NCBI RefSeq assembly: GCF_000518165.1
Contig: NZ_JADB01000001.1
Span: forward strand, 427,316 to 491,315
From: Bartonella elizabethae F9251 = ATCC 49927
GTDB lineage: Bacteria; Pseudomonadota; Alphaproteobacteria; Rhizobiales; Rhizobiaceae
DNA: 64,000 nucleotides
Direction: 5' to 3'
The translations under genes and the position numbers were made by a program. Positions 48,981 through 58,244 of the stretch are shown here, in pieces. The notes under the pieces were generated by a model, which searched no databases, was not told the DNA's origin, and was given only the letters and a program-made list of their open reading frames with translations. Every line of letters starts with the position of its first letter. Positions within the stretch are counted from its first letter, which is position 1.

Positions 48981-49984
48981 GGTATCGAATTATTTTTTGC
49001 AAGTTGATGAGCAAGTTTGAGAGCAGCAATAAAGCTTTCAGGAGAGGCTATGCCTTTATCAGCAATGTCAAAAGCAGTTCCATGATCTGGAGACGTACGA
49101 ATGAAAGGGAGACCTAAAGTGACATTAACGGTGGTATCAAAATCTAATGTTTTAACAGGGATAAGAGCTTGATCATGATACATGCAAAGGGCAACATCAT
49201 ATGTTTTTCTTGCGCATTTGTGGAACATTGTATCGGCAGGAAGTGGACCTATAATATTGAGTCCTTTCTTTTTAAGATATTTAAGAGCAGGCGTGATTAC
49301 TTCAAACTCTTCTTTTCCCATTGCGCCTTCTTCTCCAGCGTGAGGATTAAGACCAGCGACAGCGAGCCGAGGTGACGTTATTTTAAATCGTGTTTTTAAG
49401 TCATATTCAGTAATGAAAGCCGTTTGAATGATTAAATGACGAGTCAGCTGTGAAGGAACATCTTTGAATGGAATATGAACAGTTATTGGGACTGTTTTTA
49501 ATTGAGGCCCAGCTAACATCATAACCGGATGATAAGATTTATGAAAAGCTTTATGAGCCAAATCGGCTAAAAATTCTGTATGACCTGGAAATTCAAATCC
49601 GGCATCATAAAGATTCTTTTTGGCAATAGGACAAGTAACCAATGCAGAAGCATGTCCATTTTGAATCAATTGAACACTGCGTTCAATAGCTTCAATGATT
49701 CCGGCAGCATTGTTTGGAGAAGGAAAAGCTAATTGGTCACTTTGTTTGTTTTTTAAGGGTATAATAGGGAGAGCGTTTTGAAAATTTTTGACAGGGTTGG
49801 TGATTAAAACAGATTCCACCTCAACATCCATCTGTAAAAAACGAGCGCGTGAACGAATAACATCTGGATCAGCGATAAGCACAAAAGCCGGAACTTGACG
49901 GTTAACACGCAAATTCCATGCTTTTAGAGCTATTTCAGGACCAATTCCGGCAGGATCACCACCACTAACAACAAGAGCTGTCAT
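48971..49984 (-). CDS. pdxA: 4-hydroxythreonine-4-phosphate dehydrogenase
   Basis: PdxA oxidises 4-phospho-hydroxythreonine in pyridoxal phosphate synthesis. It has 337 residues. [17 protein letters not shown] (about 7-23) starts the family fold. Metal ligands lie in [13 protein letters not shown] and [12 protein letters not shown], and [16 protein letters not shown] is the substrate loop. Its stop overlaps rsmA, and its ATG touches the end of the SurA-like gene, giving the surA-pdxA-rsmA order known from proteobacteria. Confidence 0.96.
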   Translation of the reverse strand: MTALVVSGGDPAGIGPEIALKAWNLRVNRQVPAFVLIADPDVIRSRARFLQMDVEVESVLITNPVKNFQNALPIIPLKNKQSDQLAFPSPNNAAGIIEAIERSVQLIQNGHASALVTCPIAKKNLYDAGFEFPGHTEFLADLAHKAFHKSYHPVMMLAGPQLKTVPITVHIPFKDVPSQLTRHLIIQTAFITEYDLKTRFKITSPRLAVAGLNPHAGEEGAMGKEEFEVITPALKYLKKKGLNIIGPLPADTMFHKCARKTYDVALCMYHDQALIPVKTLDFDTTVNVTLGLPFIRTSPDHGTAFDIADKGIASPESFIAALKLAHQLAKNNSIPCQ

Positions 49985-50952
49985 TATTGAATACGTGCTA
50001 TGCGTCGCAGTTCTTCTAAATATTTTTCGCTTAATTCTTCAAGTTTTTTCGGACTTCTGTTTTTATTATCTTGAAGAGAAAATATCAGCCGAGCGACATA
50101 ATCATCAGAAACCCTTTTTATTTTGCAAACAGCAATTGCTTCGATCCCATCAGATGTTTCTTGTAATTTTGTCATTTTTCCAGCAGGCGTTGCAAGAATA
50201 GCTTGCTCCCATGCACTGGGAAGTTGAGGTTCCAGAAACTTTCCTAAATGGCGGATTGTAACGTCTAAAATACCCCTTGCTTGATTGTGGGCATTTGCAC
50301 ATCCACGGAAATGTGCACGAAAATTGCTTGCTTCTCTTTGACGTCTTTCAAAGATTTCTGAACGACGATGTGCAGGAATAACAAAAACAATGCGCTGTAA
50401 TGTATATTCATTGGTTGAAGGTTTCACACCACCATTTTTTAATATTCTGCGCACAGCCTCTTGTTCACTAACCATACCTATTTGAGCTTGATAGCGTGCG
50501 CTAACAAGACGCCCCCATCCTATTTGTCCACGGATATAATTTTTGAAATGTTGCACAGTAATATCATTTTGGATCAGAATCTGATTGAGCTGATCAATGG
50601 TCATATTATTTTGCGTTGCAAAGTTCTCAAAAGCTCTATCAACCTCATCATTGCTGACCTCAATATTCCGACGTTTTATTTCAATATTTTTTAGTTCTTC
50701 GTCGATCAGCTCTTTTTTAGCTTGTGCCACTAAATTGCCTTGCTTTTGTTGCAATCTGAGAAATGCAACGCGCCTTTGTATATCATAATTTGTGATAGGA
50801 TTGCCATTAACTGTAACAACAATCGCTGTCTGCGCAAAGGCTGACGGAATCAAAAATTGATTTATGAGCAGGCTGCTTACACTCAAAGATGTAATATAAA
50901 ATAAAGCAAGAACACGCGTTTTCAATTTATTCATGTAAATAAGCTTTCGCAT
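49984..50952 (-). CDS. SurA-like periplasmic chaperone
   Basis: This is a SurA N-terminal domain protein that likely assists outer-membrane protein folding, including LptD encoded just upstream. It has 322 residues; a start six codons later (50934) is possible. A signal peptide ends near AFAQTAIVV. The SurA_N core (about 45-165) has VTVNGNPITNYDIQRRVAFL and KELIDEELKNIEIKRR. The later segment (YTLQRIVFVIPAHRR to VCKIKRVSD) occupies the parvulin position but has weak catalytic motif conservation, so isomerase activity is doubtful. Confidence 0.85.
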   Translation of the reverse strand: MRKLIYMNKLKTRVLALFYITSLSVSSLLINQFLIPSAFAQTAIVVTVNGNPITNYDIQRRVAFLRLQQKQGNLVAQAKKELIDEELKNIEIKRRNIEVSNDEVDRAFENFATQNNMTIDQLNQILIQNDITVQHFKNYIRGQIGWGRLVSARYQAQIGMVSEQEAVRRILKNGGVKPSTNEYTLQRIVFVIPAHRRSEIFERRQREASNFRAHFRGCANAHNQARGILDVTIRHLGKFLEPQLPSAWEQAILATPAGKMTKLQETSDGIEAIAVCKIKRVSDDYVARLIFSLQDNKNRSPKKLEELSEKYLEELRRIARIQ

Positions 50953-51050
50953 TGTTTATTAATTCTCATCAATAACTTAAACTATACGCTTTCTTTCATA
51001 AAAACAATAATAAGTTAAATCACTTATACATTCTCTTTATAAATTTGAAT

Positions 51051-53405
51051 CTATTTTTTTCCGATATCTGCGATTGTACGCAATGAAAGAGAGAAATTAA
51101 AGTTCTGCAAAGGAGTTTTTCTTCCCGGATTCATTACCTGTTGATAACCGAATGTTATCCCGAAACATTCATCAGTATAATTCAAGCTAATTCCTCGTTT
51201 TATAAATGTGTGAGATACGAGATCATAACCGGCGTTACTATTAATGGACCAATAGTCTGCCAGTTTTAAGCCTGTTTGAAAAGAAATTTCTTGGCGCTCT
51301 TGTGGATATTCGTAATTCGGTTGGCTTGTGATATAAGCATATTGTACAGAGGCCCAAAAATTTTTCCACATTTGTGATACTTCAATTTCACTACGGCGGA
51401 TTTTTCCTGTTTTTTTGTCAAAGCGTCCACGCGTTTCTAAGGAAAAACCATTTTTATGGATCGCACCAAACATTGCAACATAGTCTGAACGTTTTGCTTC
51501 TAAGCTAGAATGAATACCGGCGTTAACAAAATCCTTTTCTGCAAAAGAATTCTTTCCTGCCAGATGAAAGGATTGTCCAATAAGACCATAAAGAGACCAA
51601 TTGTCATTAAAGTTTCCAGAATATCTTAGACCTATATTGGCTCTTGTCCCACCTTCTACACGATCATAACCAGAAAATTTATTTCGTTGAAAAAGAGTCG
51701 TTGCATCAAAGACAAAGCTTTGTGCATCTTCATTTGGAAGTTGTCCGATATATTGTTCATTATTGCGTATAAAAATTTGTGCGGTTGGTTCTATAATATG
51801 TGTAGAATGAGCAGCTGTAATAAGGAAGGGATAACGTGCTTCCAATCCTGCTGTTGCCATGCCACGAATTTTTGAGCCGCGAATTGTAGATAAGGTATTG
51901 TTTTCTCCAGAAGCTGCATGATTTTCTTGTCCATTGATTGTAAGGATGTCAGCCCGTAGAGAGAGAAGGGGGGTTAATATGAGGCCATTGTGCGTGTTAA
52001 AGCGCTTTTTCCATTCAAGCTCATTTGTTAAACGCAAACTATTTCCAGCCATACCAGAAAGTCGTACAGTATTGAGAGGATTTTTGTTCCAGTTGGGTGA
52101 AGTGAAGTCGGCATGACGCCGGTAAATTGATTGTATATTGCTGTGGAAAGTAAGCTCTCCATTATAAATGGGCCCATCTGGTGTAAAAGAATAATCGATA
52201 CGTGGTAGAACCCATGCTTGTTGAGAGTGACGTTCATAATGAGGATCGTTCAATATCGAGTCTTGAATTTTAAAATGATAAAAACGCATATCAAAATAGT
52301 TTTTTCCTGCAAGGCCATTCAGATAGATCTGAGAAAGTTGTGTAGGATCGCTATAGTTTTCAAGCTTGTAGGCACGACTAAAATGCCGATCGGATTGTGC
52401 CAGAATATCCCATCCATAAGTCCAGTATGAATTAATACGAAAGTCCCCTTTTGTTGCCAACATATAACGGTTTTTATGCTGTGCATCAATCGTATCATTG
52501 TCAAATCTATGCGGTTTCATTTGATAGATATAAGCAAAGCGAATGTTATAACGGCCCATTTTTAAACGTTGACGCCATTCCCCTTCGGTTAAAAGCCCTT
52601 GTTGAGTATAAACCGTAGAAGAAAGCGTAAAATCATAATGGGGAGCGAGATTCCAGAAATAAGAATTCTTTATCCCCATACCAAGATAATCAGTATAGAA
52701 AAAATGAGGTGTAAGCAGACCACTAGCACGCCTGACAGTTGGATCATAGAGCTCAAAATTTGGAAATTTTATAATTGGTACACCAAAAACTTCAAAACTG
52801 CTATTTTCAAACCGAATTTTTTTAACGCTATTATTCCATATAATCTTTCTGGCTTTAATTTTCCACAGGACCTTTCTATCTGGTTTATAGGAGCAAGGTT
52901 CACAGGCTGTATAGGTTGCATTTTCAAAGATTGTTACTTGATTGTTTTGGCGTGTAGCATTTTGAGCGGAAAAGTGCACATTGTTGGCTGTATCAATACG
53001 CAAAGCATTTACAAACCCCTCGCCAAGATCTTTGGTCATATCAATTTGATTAGAATAAATTTTATTCCCATCTTTTTGAGTAATTTCAACGTTTCCTTGT
53101 GCGATAAGCCGTCCTGTTTTTTGGTTGTAAATGATTTTTTGAGCGACAACTTTATTGCCATCATATTCAACTTGGACATTTCCTTGTGCAGAAACAGTGT
53201 TTTCATCACGATTATAGATGAGTTCATCTGCAGAGAGCAAAAGAGGACGCTCCGAGTTTTGAATGCGACTTTGAGCAGGAGACATAAGGCTTTGAGCGTG
53301 TGCACAATAAGGCAACGCCCCCCCTAAAATAACCGCCATAACACTTCTAAAAGCGAGAGCATTTAATTTTGTTAAAATGATTTTCTTACGTGTTAATGCT
53401 TTCAC
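51051..53405 (-). CDS. lptD: LPS-assembly protein LptD
   Basis: LptD is the outer-membrane translocon that inserts lipopolysaccharide with LptE. It has 784 residues. A signal peptide ends about 38 (CAHAQS). The periplasmic LptA-like jellyroll (about 50-200) has LLSADELIYNRDENTVSAQG, NVQVEYDGNKVVAQKI and a CEPC pair. The large barrel (about 210-784) includes GLLTPHFFYTDYLGMGIKNS. The protein lies immediately after lptG by one base, in the lptF-lptG-lptD-surA layout. Confidence 0.95.
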   Translation of the reverse strand: MKALTRKKIILTKLNALAFRSVMAVILGGALPYCAHAQSLMSPAQSRIQNSERPLLLSADELIYNRDENTVSAQGNVQVEYDGNKVVAQKIIYNQKTGRLIAQGNVEITQKDGNKIYSNQIDMTKDLGEGFVNALRIDTANNVHFSAQNATRQNNQVTIFENATYTACEPCSYKPDRKVLWKIKARKIIWNNSVKKIRFENSSFEVFGVPIIKFPNFELYDPTVRRASGLLTPHFFYTDYLGMGIKNSYFWNLAPHYDFTLSSTVYTQQGLLTEGEWRQRLKMGRYNIRFAYIYQMKPHRFDNDTIDAQHKNRYMLATKGDFRINSYWTYGWDILAQSDRHFSRAYKLENYSDPTQLSQIYLNGLAGKNYFDMRFYHFKIQDSILNDPHYERHSQQAWVLPRIDYSFTPDGPIYNGELTFHSNIQSIYRRHADFTSPNWNKNPLNTVRLSGMAGNSLRLTNELEWKKRFNTHNGLILTPLLSLRADILTINGQENHAASGENNTLSTIRGSKIRGMATAGLEARYPFLITAAHSTHIIEPTAQIFIRNNEQYIGQLPNEDAQSFVFDATTLFQRNKFSGYDRVEGGTRANIGLRYSGNFNDNWSLYGLIGQSFHLAGKNSFAEKDFVNAGIHSSLEAKRSDYVAMFGAIHKNGFSLETRGRFDKKTGKIRRSEIEVSQMWKNFWASVQYAYITSQPNYEYPQERQEISFQTGLKLADYWSINSNAGYDLVSHTFIKRGISLNYTDECFGITFGYQQVMNPGRKTPLQNFNFSLSLRTIADIGKK

Positions 53406-54497
53406 TTAGCCATCCTCTTTATGAAGTAAAAAAGAGATTCCCAAGAATAATGCAATAACAACAGGTGTCCAAGCGGCAATAATTGGTGGAATATATCCAG
53501 CATTACCAAAAGCCTGAACAAGTACGGAAATAACATAAAGCATAAACCCAGCGATTACGCCACCAAGAATCAACGTTCTAGATTGTCCAAAACGTGTAAA
53601 ATTTAAAGATACAGTTGCTGCAATGAGAGTCATTGCCACAAGCAATGCCGGTAAGGCAATCAAAGATTGTAAATACATATCAAAATTATGAGCAGAATAG
53701 CCAAATGAACGTGCGATCATGATCTTTTTGGGCAATTGGTAAAATGGAATAGTTGCGGGATTCACTAAACGTTCCGTTAAAAATTCAGGTTTTAGATTGG
53801 TTTTTATTTTCAACACGGTAAATTTTTCAGGAGGATGTCCTATTTTATAGATTGTTCCATTTGTTAAGAACCAAGCGCCATGGGTCAAGGTTGCTTTTGG
53901 GGTGTTAATCCAATTTTTGACGGTTGCGTCGTCTTTGTATTGTACAAAGGTTGCATCGAGAAGAGAAAGTCCTTGATCAGTGATAAATTTAGCACCAATG
54001 GTTGTTCTGCCTAAATCTGTACGCTGTGTTAACCAGTGGATACGCGTATTATGAAGAGATGTTAGCACATTATTATTGCGCCATTCAGTCATCATTTTTT
54101 CTGCTTGAGAAAATCCCCATGCAGCGAGTGGATTGATAAGAAGAATTGAAAATAATCCCAAAAGAAAAGCGCCCAAACAAGCTGGCATAAGAAATTGCCA
54201 TGCAGAAACACCGATGGAGCGAGTCACAACAAGTTCAAGTTTTTTGTTAAGCGAGATAAGCGTTGCCATGGCAGAAAAGAGTGCAATAAAAGGGATAAGT
54301 TGTTGCATAATAAAAGGGATGCGTAAAACAGAGAGGAGAAATGCATCTTTTGCGGTATAATGCGGAAGGGAAGGAAGCCTTCCAGAGTTTTCTGTAAAAT
54401 CGATTAAAAGAGCAAGAACAAAAATCCCTCCCCAAAAATAACACGTTATCTTAAAGTAACGTATAAAAAAATAGCGTCCAAGTGTCCACCCAATCAT
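53406..54497 (-). CDS. lptG: LPS export permease LptG
   Basis: LptG and LptF form the membrane part of the LptB2FG transporter that extracts LPS from the inner membrane. It has 363 residues, with three N-terminal helices (about 13-120), a periplasmic jellyroll-like domain (about 130-260) and three C-terminal helices (about 270-355). It begins MIGWTLGRYFFIRYFKITCY. Its start overlaps the lptF stop by four bases. lptB and lptC are not in the window. Confidence 0.94.
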   Translation of the reverse strand: MIGWTLGRYFFIRYFKITCYFWGGIFVLALLIDFTENSGRLPSLPHYTAKDAFLLSVLRIPFIMQQLIPFIALFSAMATLISLNKKLELVVTRSIGVSAWQFLMPACLGAFLLGLFSILLINPLAAWGFSQAEKMMTEWRNNNVLTSLHNTRIHWLTQRTDLGRTTIGAKFITDQGLSLLDATFVQYKDDATVKNWINTPKATLTHGAWFLTNGTIYKIGHPPEKFTVLKIKTNLKPEFLTERLVNPATIPFYQLPKKIMIARSFGYSAHNFDMYLQSLIALPALLVAMTLIAATVSLNFTRFGQSRTLILGGVIAGFMLYVISVLVQAFGNAGYIPPIIAAWTPVVIALFLGISFLLHKEDG

Positions 54498-55684
54498 GAT
54501 ATTTTATCCAGAGAATCTTGAGATTTTCGATGTTCAAATTTGTTCACTATTTTTTGAAAAATGGTTTGCAGTATCTCATAAAATTTTGCGGGGAGTCCAA
54601 TTTTATGATTCGTTAAAAGCATAAAAAAGATAAATAGACTTGTCCCTATGGGTGTAAGATAAAGGAGAGGAACATATGCAAGGTCGTTCTTTGCTTTTTC
54701 GGCGAAAAAATAACCTATCCAATAGATCAGAAAAGAAAGGGCAATCGCCGAAAAATTTGCGCAGTAGCGTGTTTGTCGATGGGAGCCTACATTTCCCGCC
54801 GCTGCTAATGCAATAAGTGAAAAAACGATTGGATAGAGCCATTGGGTTAGTCGGCGGTGAAACTCAGCTTTATATTGGAGTGGTTTTCGTTGATAGTAGG
54901 GATCTTTTGGGTCAGGGTTTTGTAAATAAGAAAGAGACCGATCTTTTGGATAAAGAGTAGGTGTTTTATCGCTGGGAATAAATTCCCCTAGGCTAAAGGT
55001 GTATGCGCTAAATTGAACGATTGAAACGCTATTATTTTCATGATTGACTCTTTCTATTTCACCGTTATTGAGGATTAAAAAACGACCATTTTTATTGCTT
55101 ACAATGGAGGCTTTTGTGGCATAATAAAAAAGATCAGTTTTAGGATCACGCTGATCGGCAATGAAAAGACGCTCAAGTGTTCCATTTGGATTTCGTTCGC
55201 CAATTTCTATGTAAAGATTATTGGCAAGTTTTTGAAAGCTTCCTTCACTAATGAACAGATTAATAAGATCAAAATGGGCACTTGCTAACATTTGTCGCAT
55301 ATGAAGACGCGCTTGAGGAACAACAAAATTAGCAATAGAAAAGGAGATACATGATGCAATAATAGCAAGAAGGAGAATAGGTTTCCAAACAGTACTTTTA
55401 GGAAAACCAGAGGCATTGATGACAGCAAGTTCTGAGTCTTGATTCATTGCTGAAAGGATAGTTGTAACTGCGATCACTAATGCAAATGGAATGACAAGAA
55501 AAATAACAGAAGGAACCAATGAAAGTGAAAATTGCAAGACTGTAAGGAGTGTTTGTTTACTTGTTGTGAGAAAGTTTATTCGCGCAAGAATTTGCACTGT
55601 CCAACTCACGCCTACTGCTGCAATCATGACAGAACTAAACAAAACAAAGACACGTTTCAGGATGTAGAACTCAATAATACACAT
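54494..55684 (-). CDS. lptF: LPS export permease LptF
   Basis: LptF is the partner permease to LptG. The ATG at 55684 gives 396 residues, starting MCIIEFYILKRVFVLF; the frame continues nine codons up to a TTG (55711). Hydrophobic helices lie at about 10-120 and 280-370, flanking a periplasmic domain with IEIGERNPNGTLERLFIADQ. It is the first gene of the minus-strand lptF-lptG-lptD-surA-like-pdxA-rsmA operon and is divergent from holC. Confidence 0.94.
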   Translation of the reverse strand: MCIIEFYILKRVFVLFSSVMIAAVGVSWTVQILARINFLTTSKQTLLTVLQFSLSLVPSVIFLVIPFALVIAVTTILSAMNQDSELAVINASGFPKSTVWKPILLLAIIASCISFSIANFVVPQARLHMRQMLASAHFDLINLFISEGSFQKLANNLYIEIGERNPNGTLERLFIADQRDPKTDLFYYATKASIVSNKNGRFLILNNGEIERVNHENNSVSIVQFSAYTFSLGEFIPSDKTPTLYPKDRSLSYLQNPDPKDPYYQRKPLQYKAEFHRRLTQWLYPIVFSLIALAAAGNVGSHRQTRYCANFSAIALSFLIYWIGYFFAEKAKNDLAYVPLLYLTPIGTSLFIFFMLLTNHKIGLPAKFYEILQTIFQKIVNKFEHRKSQDSLDKIS

Positions 55685-56079
55685 AAATTGGGAAACACCC
55701 TCAGTCTTCAATTTGATAGCAAATACTTTTACCGCTTTCGGTTAAAATGTAATGAAATTAAAAAAACATCCTTTCAGAGATTGGACATTTTCAGAAAAAA
55801 AATAATATTAAATTGCTCGTTAAATTCCCTTTAATTTTTCCACACATTATATTTTATTTTCAATGATAGTCTATAAAAAATCTAGGAAATAACTTAATTT
55901 TTTTTATTAACGTTGAAAATAAAAAAGTTTCATCTTTTAAAGTCATAAGCAAAAGGATAATGCACCTCAATCGAAAAAGAGGTTTATATCTTGAACCATT
56001 TCCTTTTATATAAGGGATATAGAAGTTTCTCTAAAAAGATGTTTGCTTTATTTATAAAGAGTGATGAGGATTTGAGAGG
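55685..56079. other. 395-bp divergent lptF/holC intergenic region
   Basis: This very AT-rich region must carry the lptF promoter (minus) and the holC promoter (plus). pepA, which often sits before holC in Rhizobiales, is not present and no remnant was seen. GATGAGGA at 56064-56070 provides the ribosome site for the TTG start of holC. Confidence 0.5.
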
Positions 56080-56526
56080 TTGGATATTTTATTCTATCAT
56101 TTGATGCAGTCAACGCTAAAAGATATTTTGCCAACGCTGGTGGAGCGGGCGTTGGCTCGTTTTAGTAAGGTAGCCATCCAATGTGTGAGTAAAGAACAAT
56201 GCGATTCTATAGATATGCATTTATGGGTTTATGCTGATGAATCATTTATTGGACATGGAACAGAGCGTGATCAATATTCAAAACTTCAGCCTGTATTTCT
56301 AACGACAGGACAAGACAATCCCAATGATTCAAAGATTCGTTTTCTTATAGAGGGGGCGGTTTGTTCGGATATTGATGCCTATCAACGTCTTGTTGTGTTA
56401 TTTGATGGCAGAAATGATGCGCAGTTGAATCTTGCTCGAGCACAGTGGAAAAAATATAAAATGGAAAATCATAATTTAACGTATTGGCAACAGACTGAAG
56501 ATCTTCGTTGGGAAAAACAGGTCTAA
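56080..56526 (+). CDS. holC: DNA polymerase III chi subunit, TTG start
   Basis: Chi links the clamp loader to SSB at the replication fork. It has 148 residues from TTG 56080. Three things support that start: GAGGA nine bases upstream, an in-frame stop at 56065 that rules out anything earlier, and the family start pattern ILFYHLMQSTLKDILPTLVERAL. The next ATG (56104) would remove the conserved ILFYHL strand. Later motifs are DMHLWVYADESFIGHGTERD and YQRLVVLFDGRN. The stop shares one base with the next ATG. Confidence 0.9.
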   Translation: MDILFYHLMQSTLKDILPTLVERALARFSKVAIQCVSKEQCDSIDMHLWVYADESFIGHGTERDQYSKLQPVFLTTGQDNPNDSKIRFLIEGAVCSDIDAYQRLVVLFDGRNDAQLNLARAQWKKYKMENHNLTYWQQTEDLRWEKQV

Positions 56527-56705
56527 TGCGTCTCGTATCTTTTATTCTGGTTTTTATAGGATTGGTAGGAATCGTAAATCCAGCACTTTTTATTGTGGAA
56601 GGATCAGGGGGAGGGCGTTGGGTCTTTGTTGTGATTTTTCTTTTAGGTATGCTAAAAATATGGTCTATAATTAAAAAGATGAAACGGCATGATGATGATT
56701 ATTGA
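56526..56705 (+). CDS. Small membrane protein, 59 residues
   Basis: This is an unrecognised small protein with two membrane segments (about 2-25 and 34-50) separated by a Gly-rich turn (EGSGGGRW), and a basic, Asp-ending tail (KKMKRHDDDY). Its ATG shares a base with the holC stop (TAATG), which argues for translational re-initiation and therefore real expression. It overlaps the next small gene by 17 bases in another frame. No function can be assigned. Confidence 0.65.
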   Translation: MRLVSFILVFIGLVGIVNPALFIVEGSGGGRWVFVVIFLLGMLKIWSIIKKMKRHDDDY

Positions 56706-56958
56706 TCGAATTTTGCTTGTTTTATGGGCTGTGATGTTGGCTTTTTTTTGCGTTTCGTGGTTAGGGACAACGCATATCCTATCAGGAATGTTCGCTGTTT
56801 CTGATACCAGCAATATTGCGGATTTTTTATTTTTCTTTTTGAGTGCATTTTTTGCGGGAATATTGTGGTGGCGTATACCACAACCCATGTCTTTAAAAAT
56901 GAGACTGGCAGCATTTTTTCTGCCAGTCCTGATTTTATTCTTCGTTATTATATTTTAG
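56689..56958 (+). CDS. Small membrane protein, about 89 residues
   Basis: This is an unrecognised protein with three hydrophobic segments (about 5-25, 43-60 and 70-88) and little soluble sequence. Three consecutive ATGs (56689, 56692, 56695) can start it. It overlaps the preceding small gene and, at its 3' end, the convergent MFS gene by four bases. Its last 20 codons contain a 9-bp stem that can act as the MFS terminator. The coupled holC-small-small layout suggests one transcript. Confidence 0.6.
   Translation: MMMIIDRILLVLWAVMLAFFCVSWLGTTHILSGMFAVSDTSNIADFLFFFLSAFFAGILWWRIPQPMSLKMRLAAFFLPVLILFFVIIF
56891..56928 (-). terminator. Terminator for the MFS gene, inside an antisense coding region
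   Basis: GACTGGCAG (56903-56911) and CTGCCAGTC (56920-56928) form a perfect 9-bp stem with an eight-base loop. On the minus strand TCATTTTTAAAG follows. It lies about 27 bases past the MFS stop, within the 3' end of the convergent small membrane-protein gene. Confidence 0.65.
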
Positions 56959-58244
56959 TTGGATATTTCATCATCTGTAAATCCGACAAAACAAATCAGT
57001 GAAACAAAAGAAGCAAAAAGCAAATAATAGCCGATATAAGATGTATCAAAATGTTGTACCAAATATTCCGCAATATAAGGTGCAAGAGAGGCTCCTACGA
57101 TACCAGATAAGTTAAAAGTAATAGAAGAGCCTGTGTACCGAATGGCTGTTGGGTATGGTGAAGCCAAAACAGCACCAAGAGGACTGTATATCATTCCCAT
57201 GATAGACAGACCAATGACAGACATTGCAAGAACCCCTATAACTCCAGAATTTAAAAAATAAGGAATTGCGAAAGAATAGATACCGGTGATGATTGTAATC
57301 CAAATCATCAAAGTTCTCCGTCTAATACGATCAGCAAGTCTTCCAGTAATGATCGTAAAAATTCCACAGAAAATAGCACCGACAATTTCAACTTGAAGAG
57401 CTTGATAATATGACAACTGCAAATGATTTGTTGAATAGCTTAACAAATATGCAGTAACCAAGTAAAACAAAACAAATGTTCCCATACCAGAAAATATTCC
57501 AAGAAATAAGATTCGTGGACATTTTAAAAAGACATCGATGATAGGAACTTTGACACGTTCTTTACTTTCAAGATTTTTTTTGAATTGAACAGTTTCATTG
57601 ATTGAAAGACGAACCCATAATCCTATAATCATGAAAATAATTGAAGCAATGAAAGGGATGCGCCATCCCCAAGCGACAAGTGCATCATGATCAAGGAAGT
57701 ATAACAGGCCTAAATAAACAGCAATGGATAAAAACAAACCGATAGGAACGCCCAATTGGGGAAACATTGCATACCAGCCTCGCTTTTCTGGAGGGGCATT
57801 TTCTGTTGCGAGCAAAACAGCACCCCCCCATTCTCCTCCTAATCCCATTCCTTGTCCAATACGGCACAAGGTTAAGAGGAAAGGGGCAAGCCACCCAGCG
57901 GTTTCATATGTGGGAAGAAAACCAATAATGACTGTTGAAAGCCCCATTGTGAGAAGAGAGGCGATAAGGGTTGCTTTTCTTCCAATTTTATCTCCAAAAT
58001 GTCCAAAAACAATCGATCCAAAGGGCCGAGAAAAAAAGGCTGCTCCAAAGATCAGGAAAGATTGTAAAATGGCAATCTGATCATTTTGTGTTGGAAAAAA
58101 CACATGAGGAAATATGAGCGCTGCGGCAGTGGCAAAGACATAGAAATCAAAGAATTCAATTGTTGGGCCAATAAGGCTTGCAAACAAAATGCGACGAGGG
58201 GAATTTCTGTTGCTTGTATCTTGCATTTCTAAGTTTATAGACAT
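56955..58244 (-). CDS. MFS transporter, metabolite:H+ symporter type
   Basis: This is a 12-helix major facilitator carrier, 429 residues from ATG 58244 (a longer reading begins at a TTG, 58274). Motifs of the MHS group (ProP/ShiA/KgtP-like) are present: SLIGPTIEFFDFYVFATAAA near the start, FGHFGDKIGRKATLI (the loop 2-3 signature), RIGQGMGLGGEWGGAVLLA, and APPEKRGWYAMFPQLG. The substrate (osmolyte, shikimate, dicarboxylate or other) cannot be read from the sequence. It converges on the holC cluster. Confidence 0.9.
   Translation of the reverse strand: MSINLEMQDTSNRNSPRRILFASLIGPTIEFFDFYVFATAAALIFPHVFFPTQNDQIAILQSFLIFGAAFFSRPFGSIVFGHFGDKIGRKATLIASLLTMGLSTVIIGFLPTYETAGWLAPFLLTLCRIGQGMGLGGEWGGAVLLATENAPPEKRGWYAMFPQLGVPIGLFLSIAVYLGLLYFLDHDALVAWGWRIPFIASIIFMIIGLWVRLSINETVQFKKNLESKERVKVPIIDVFLKCPRILFLGIFSGMGTFVLFYLVTAYLLSYSTNHLQLSYYQALQVEIVGAIFCGIFTIITGRLADRIRRRTLMIWITIITGIYSFAIPYFLNSGVIGVLAMSVIGLSIMGMIYSPLGAVLASPYPTAIRYTGSSITFNLSGIVGASLAPYIAEYLVQHFDTSYIGYYLLFASFVSLICFVGFTDDEISN

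Noticed and set aside
52599..53327. 242-codon plus-strand frame opposite lptD
   Set aside because: lptD on the minus strand is certain; the antisense product shows no known features.
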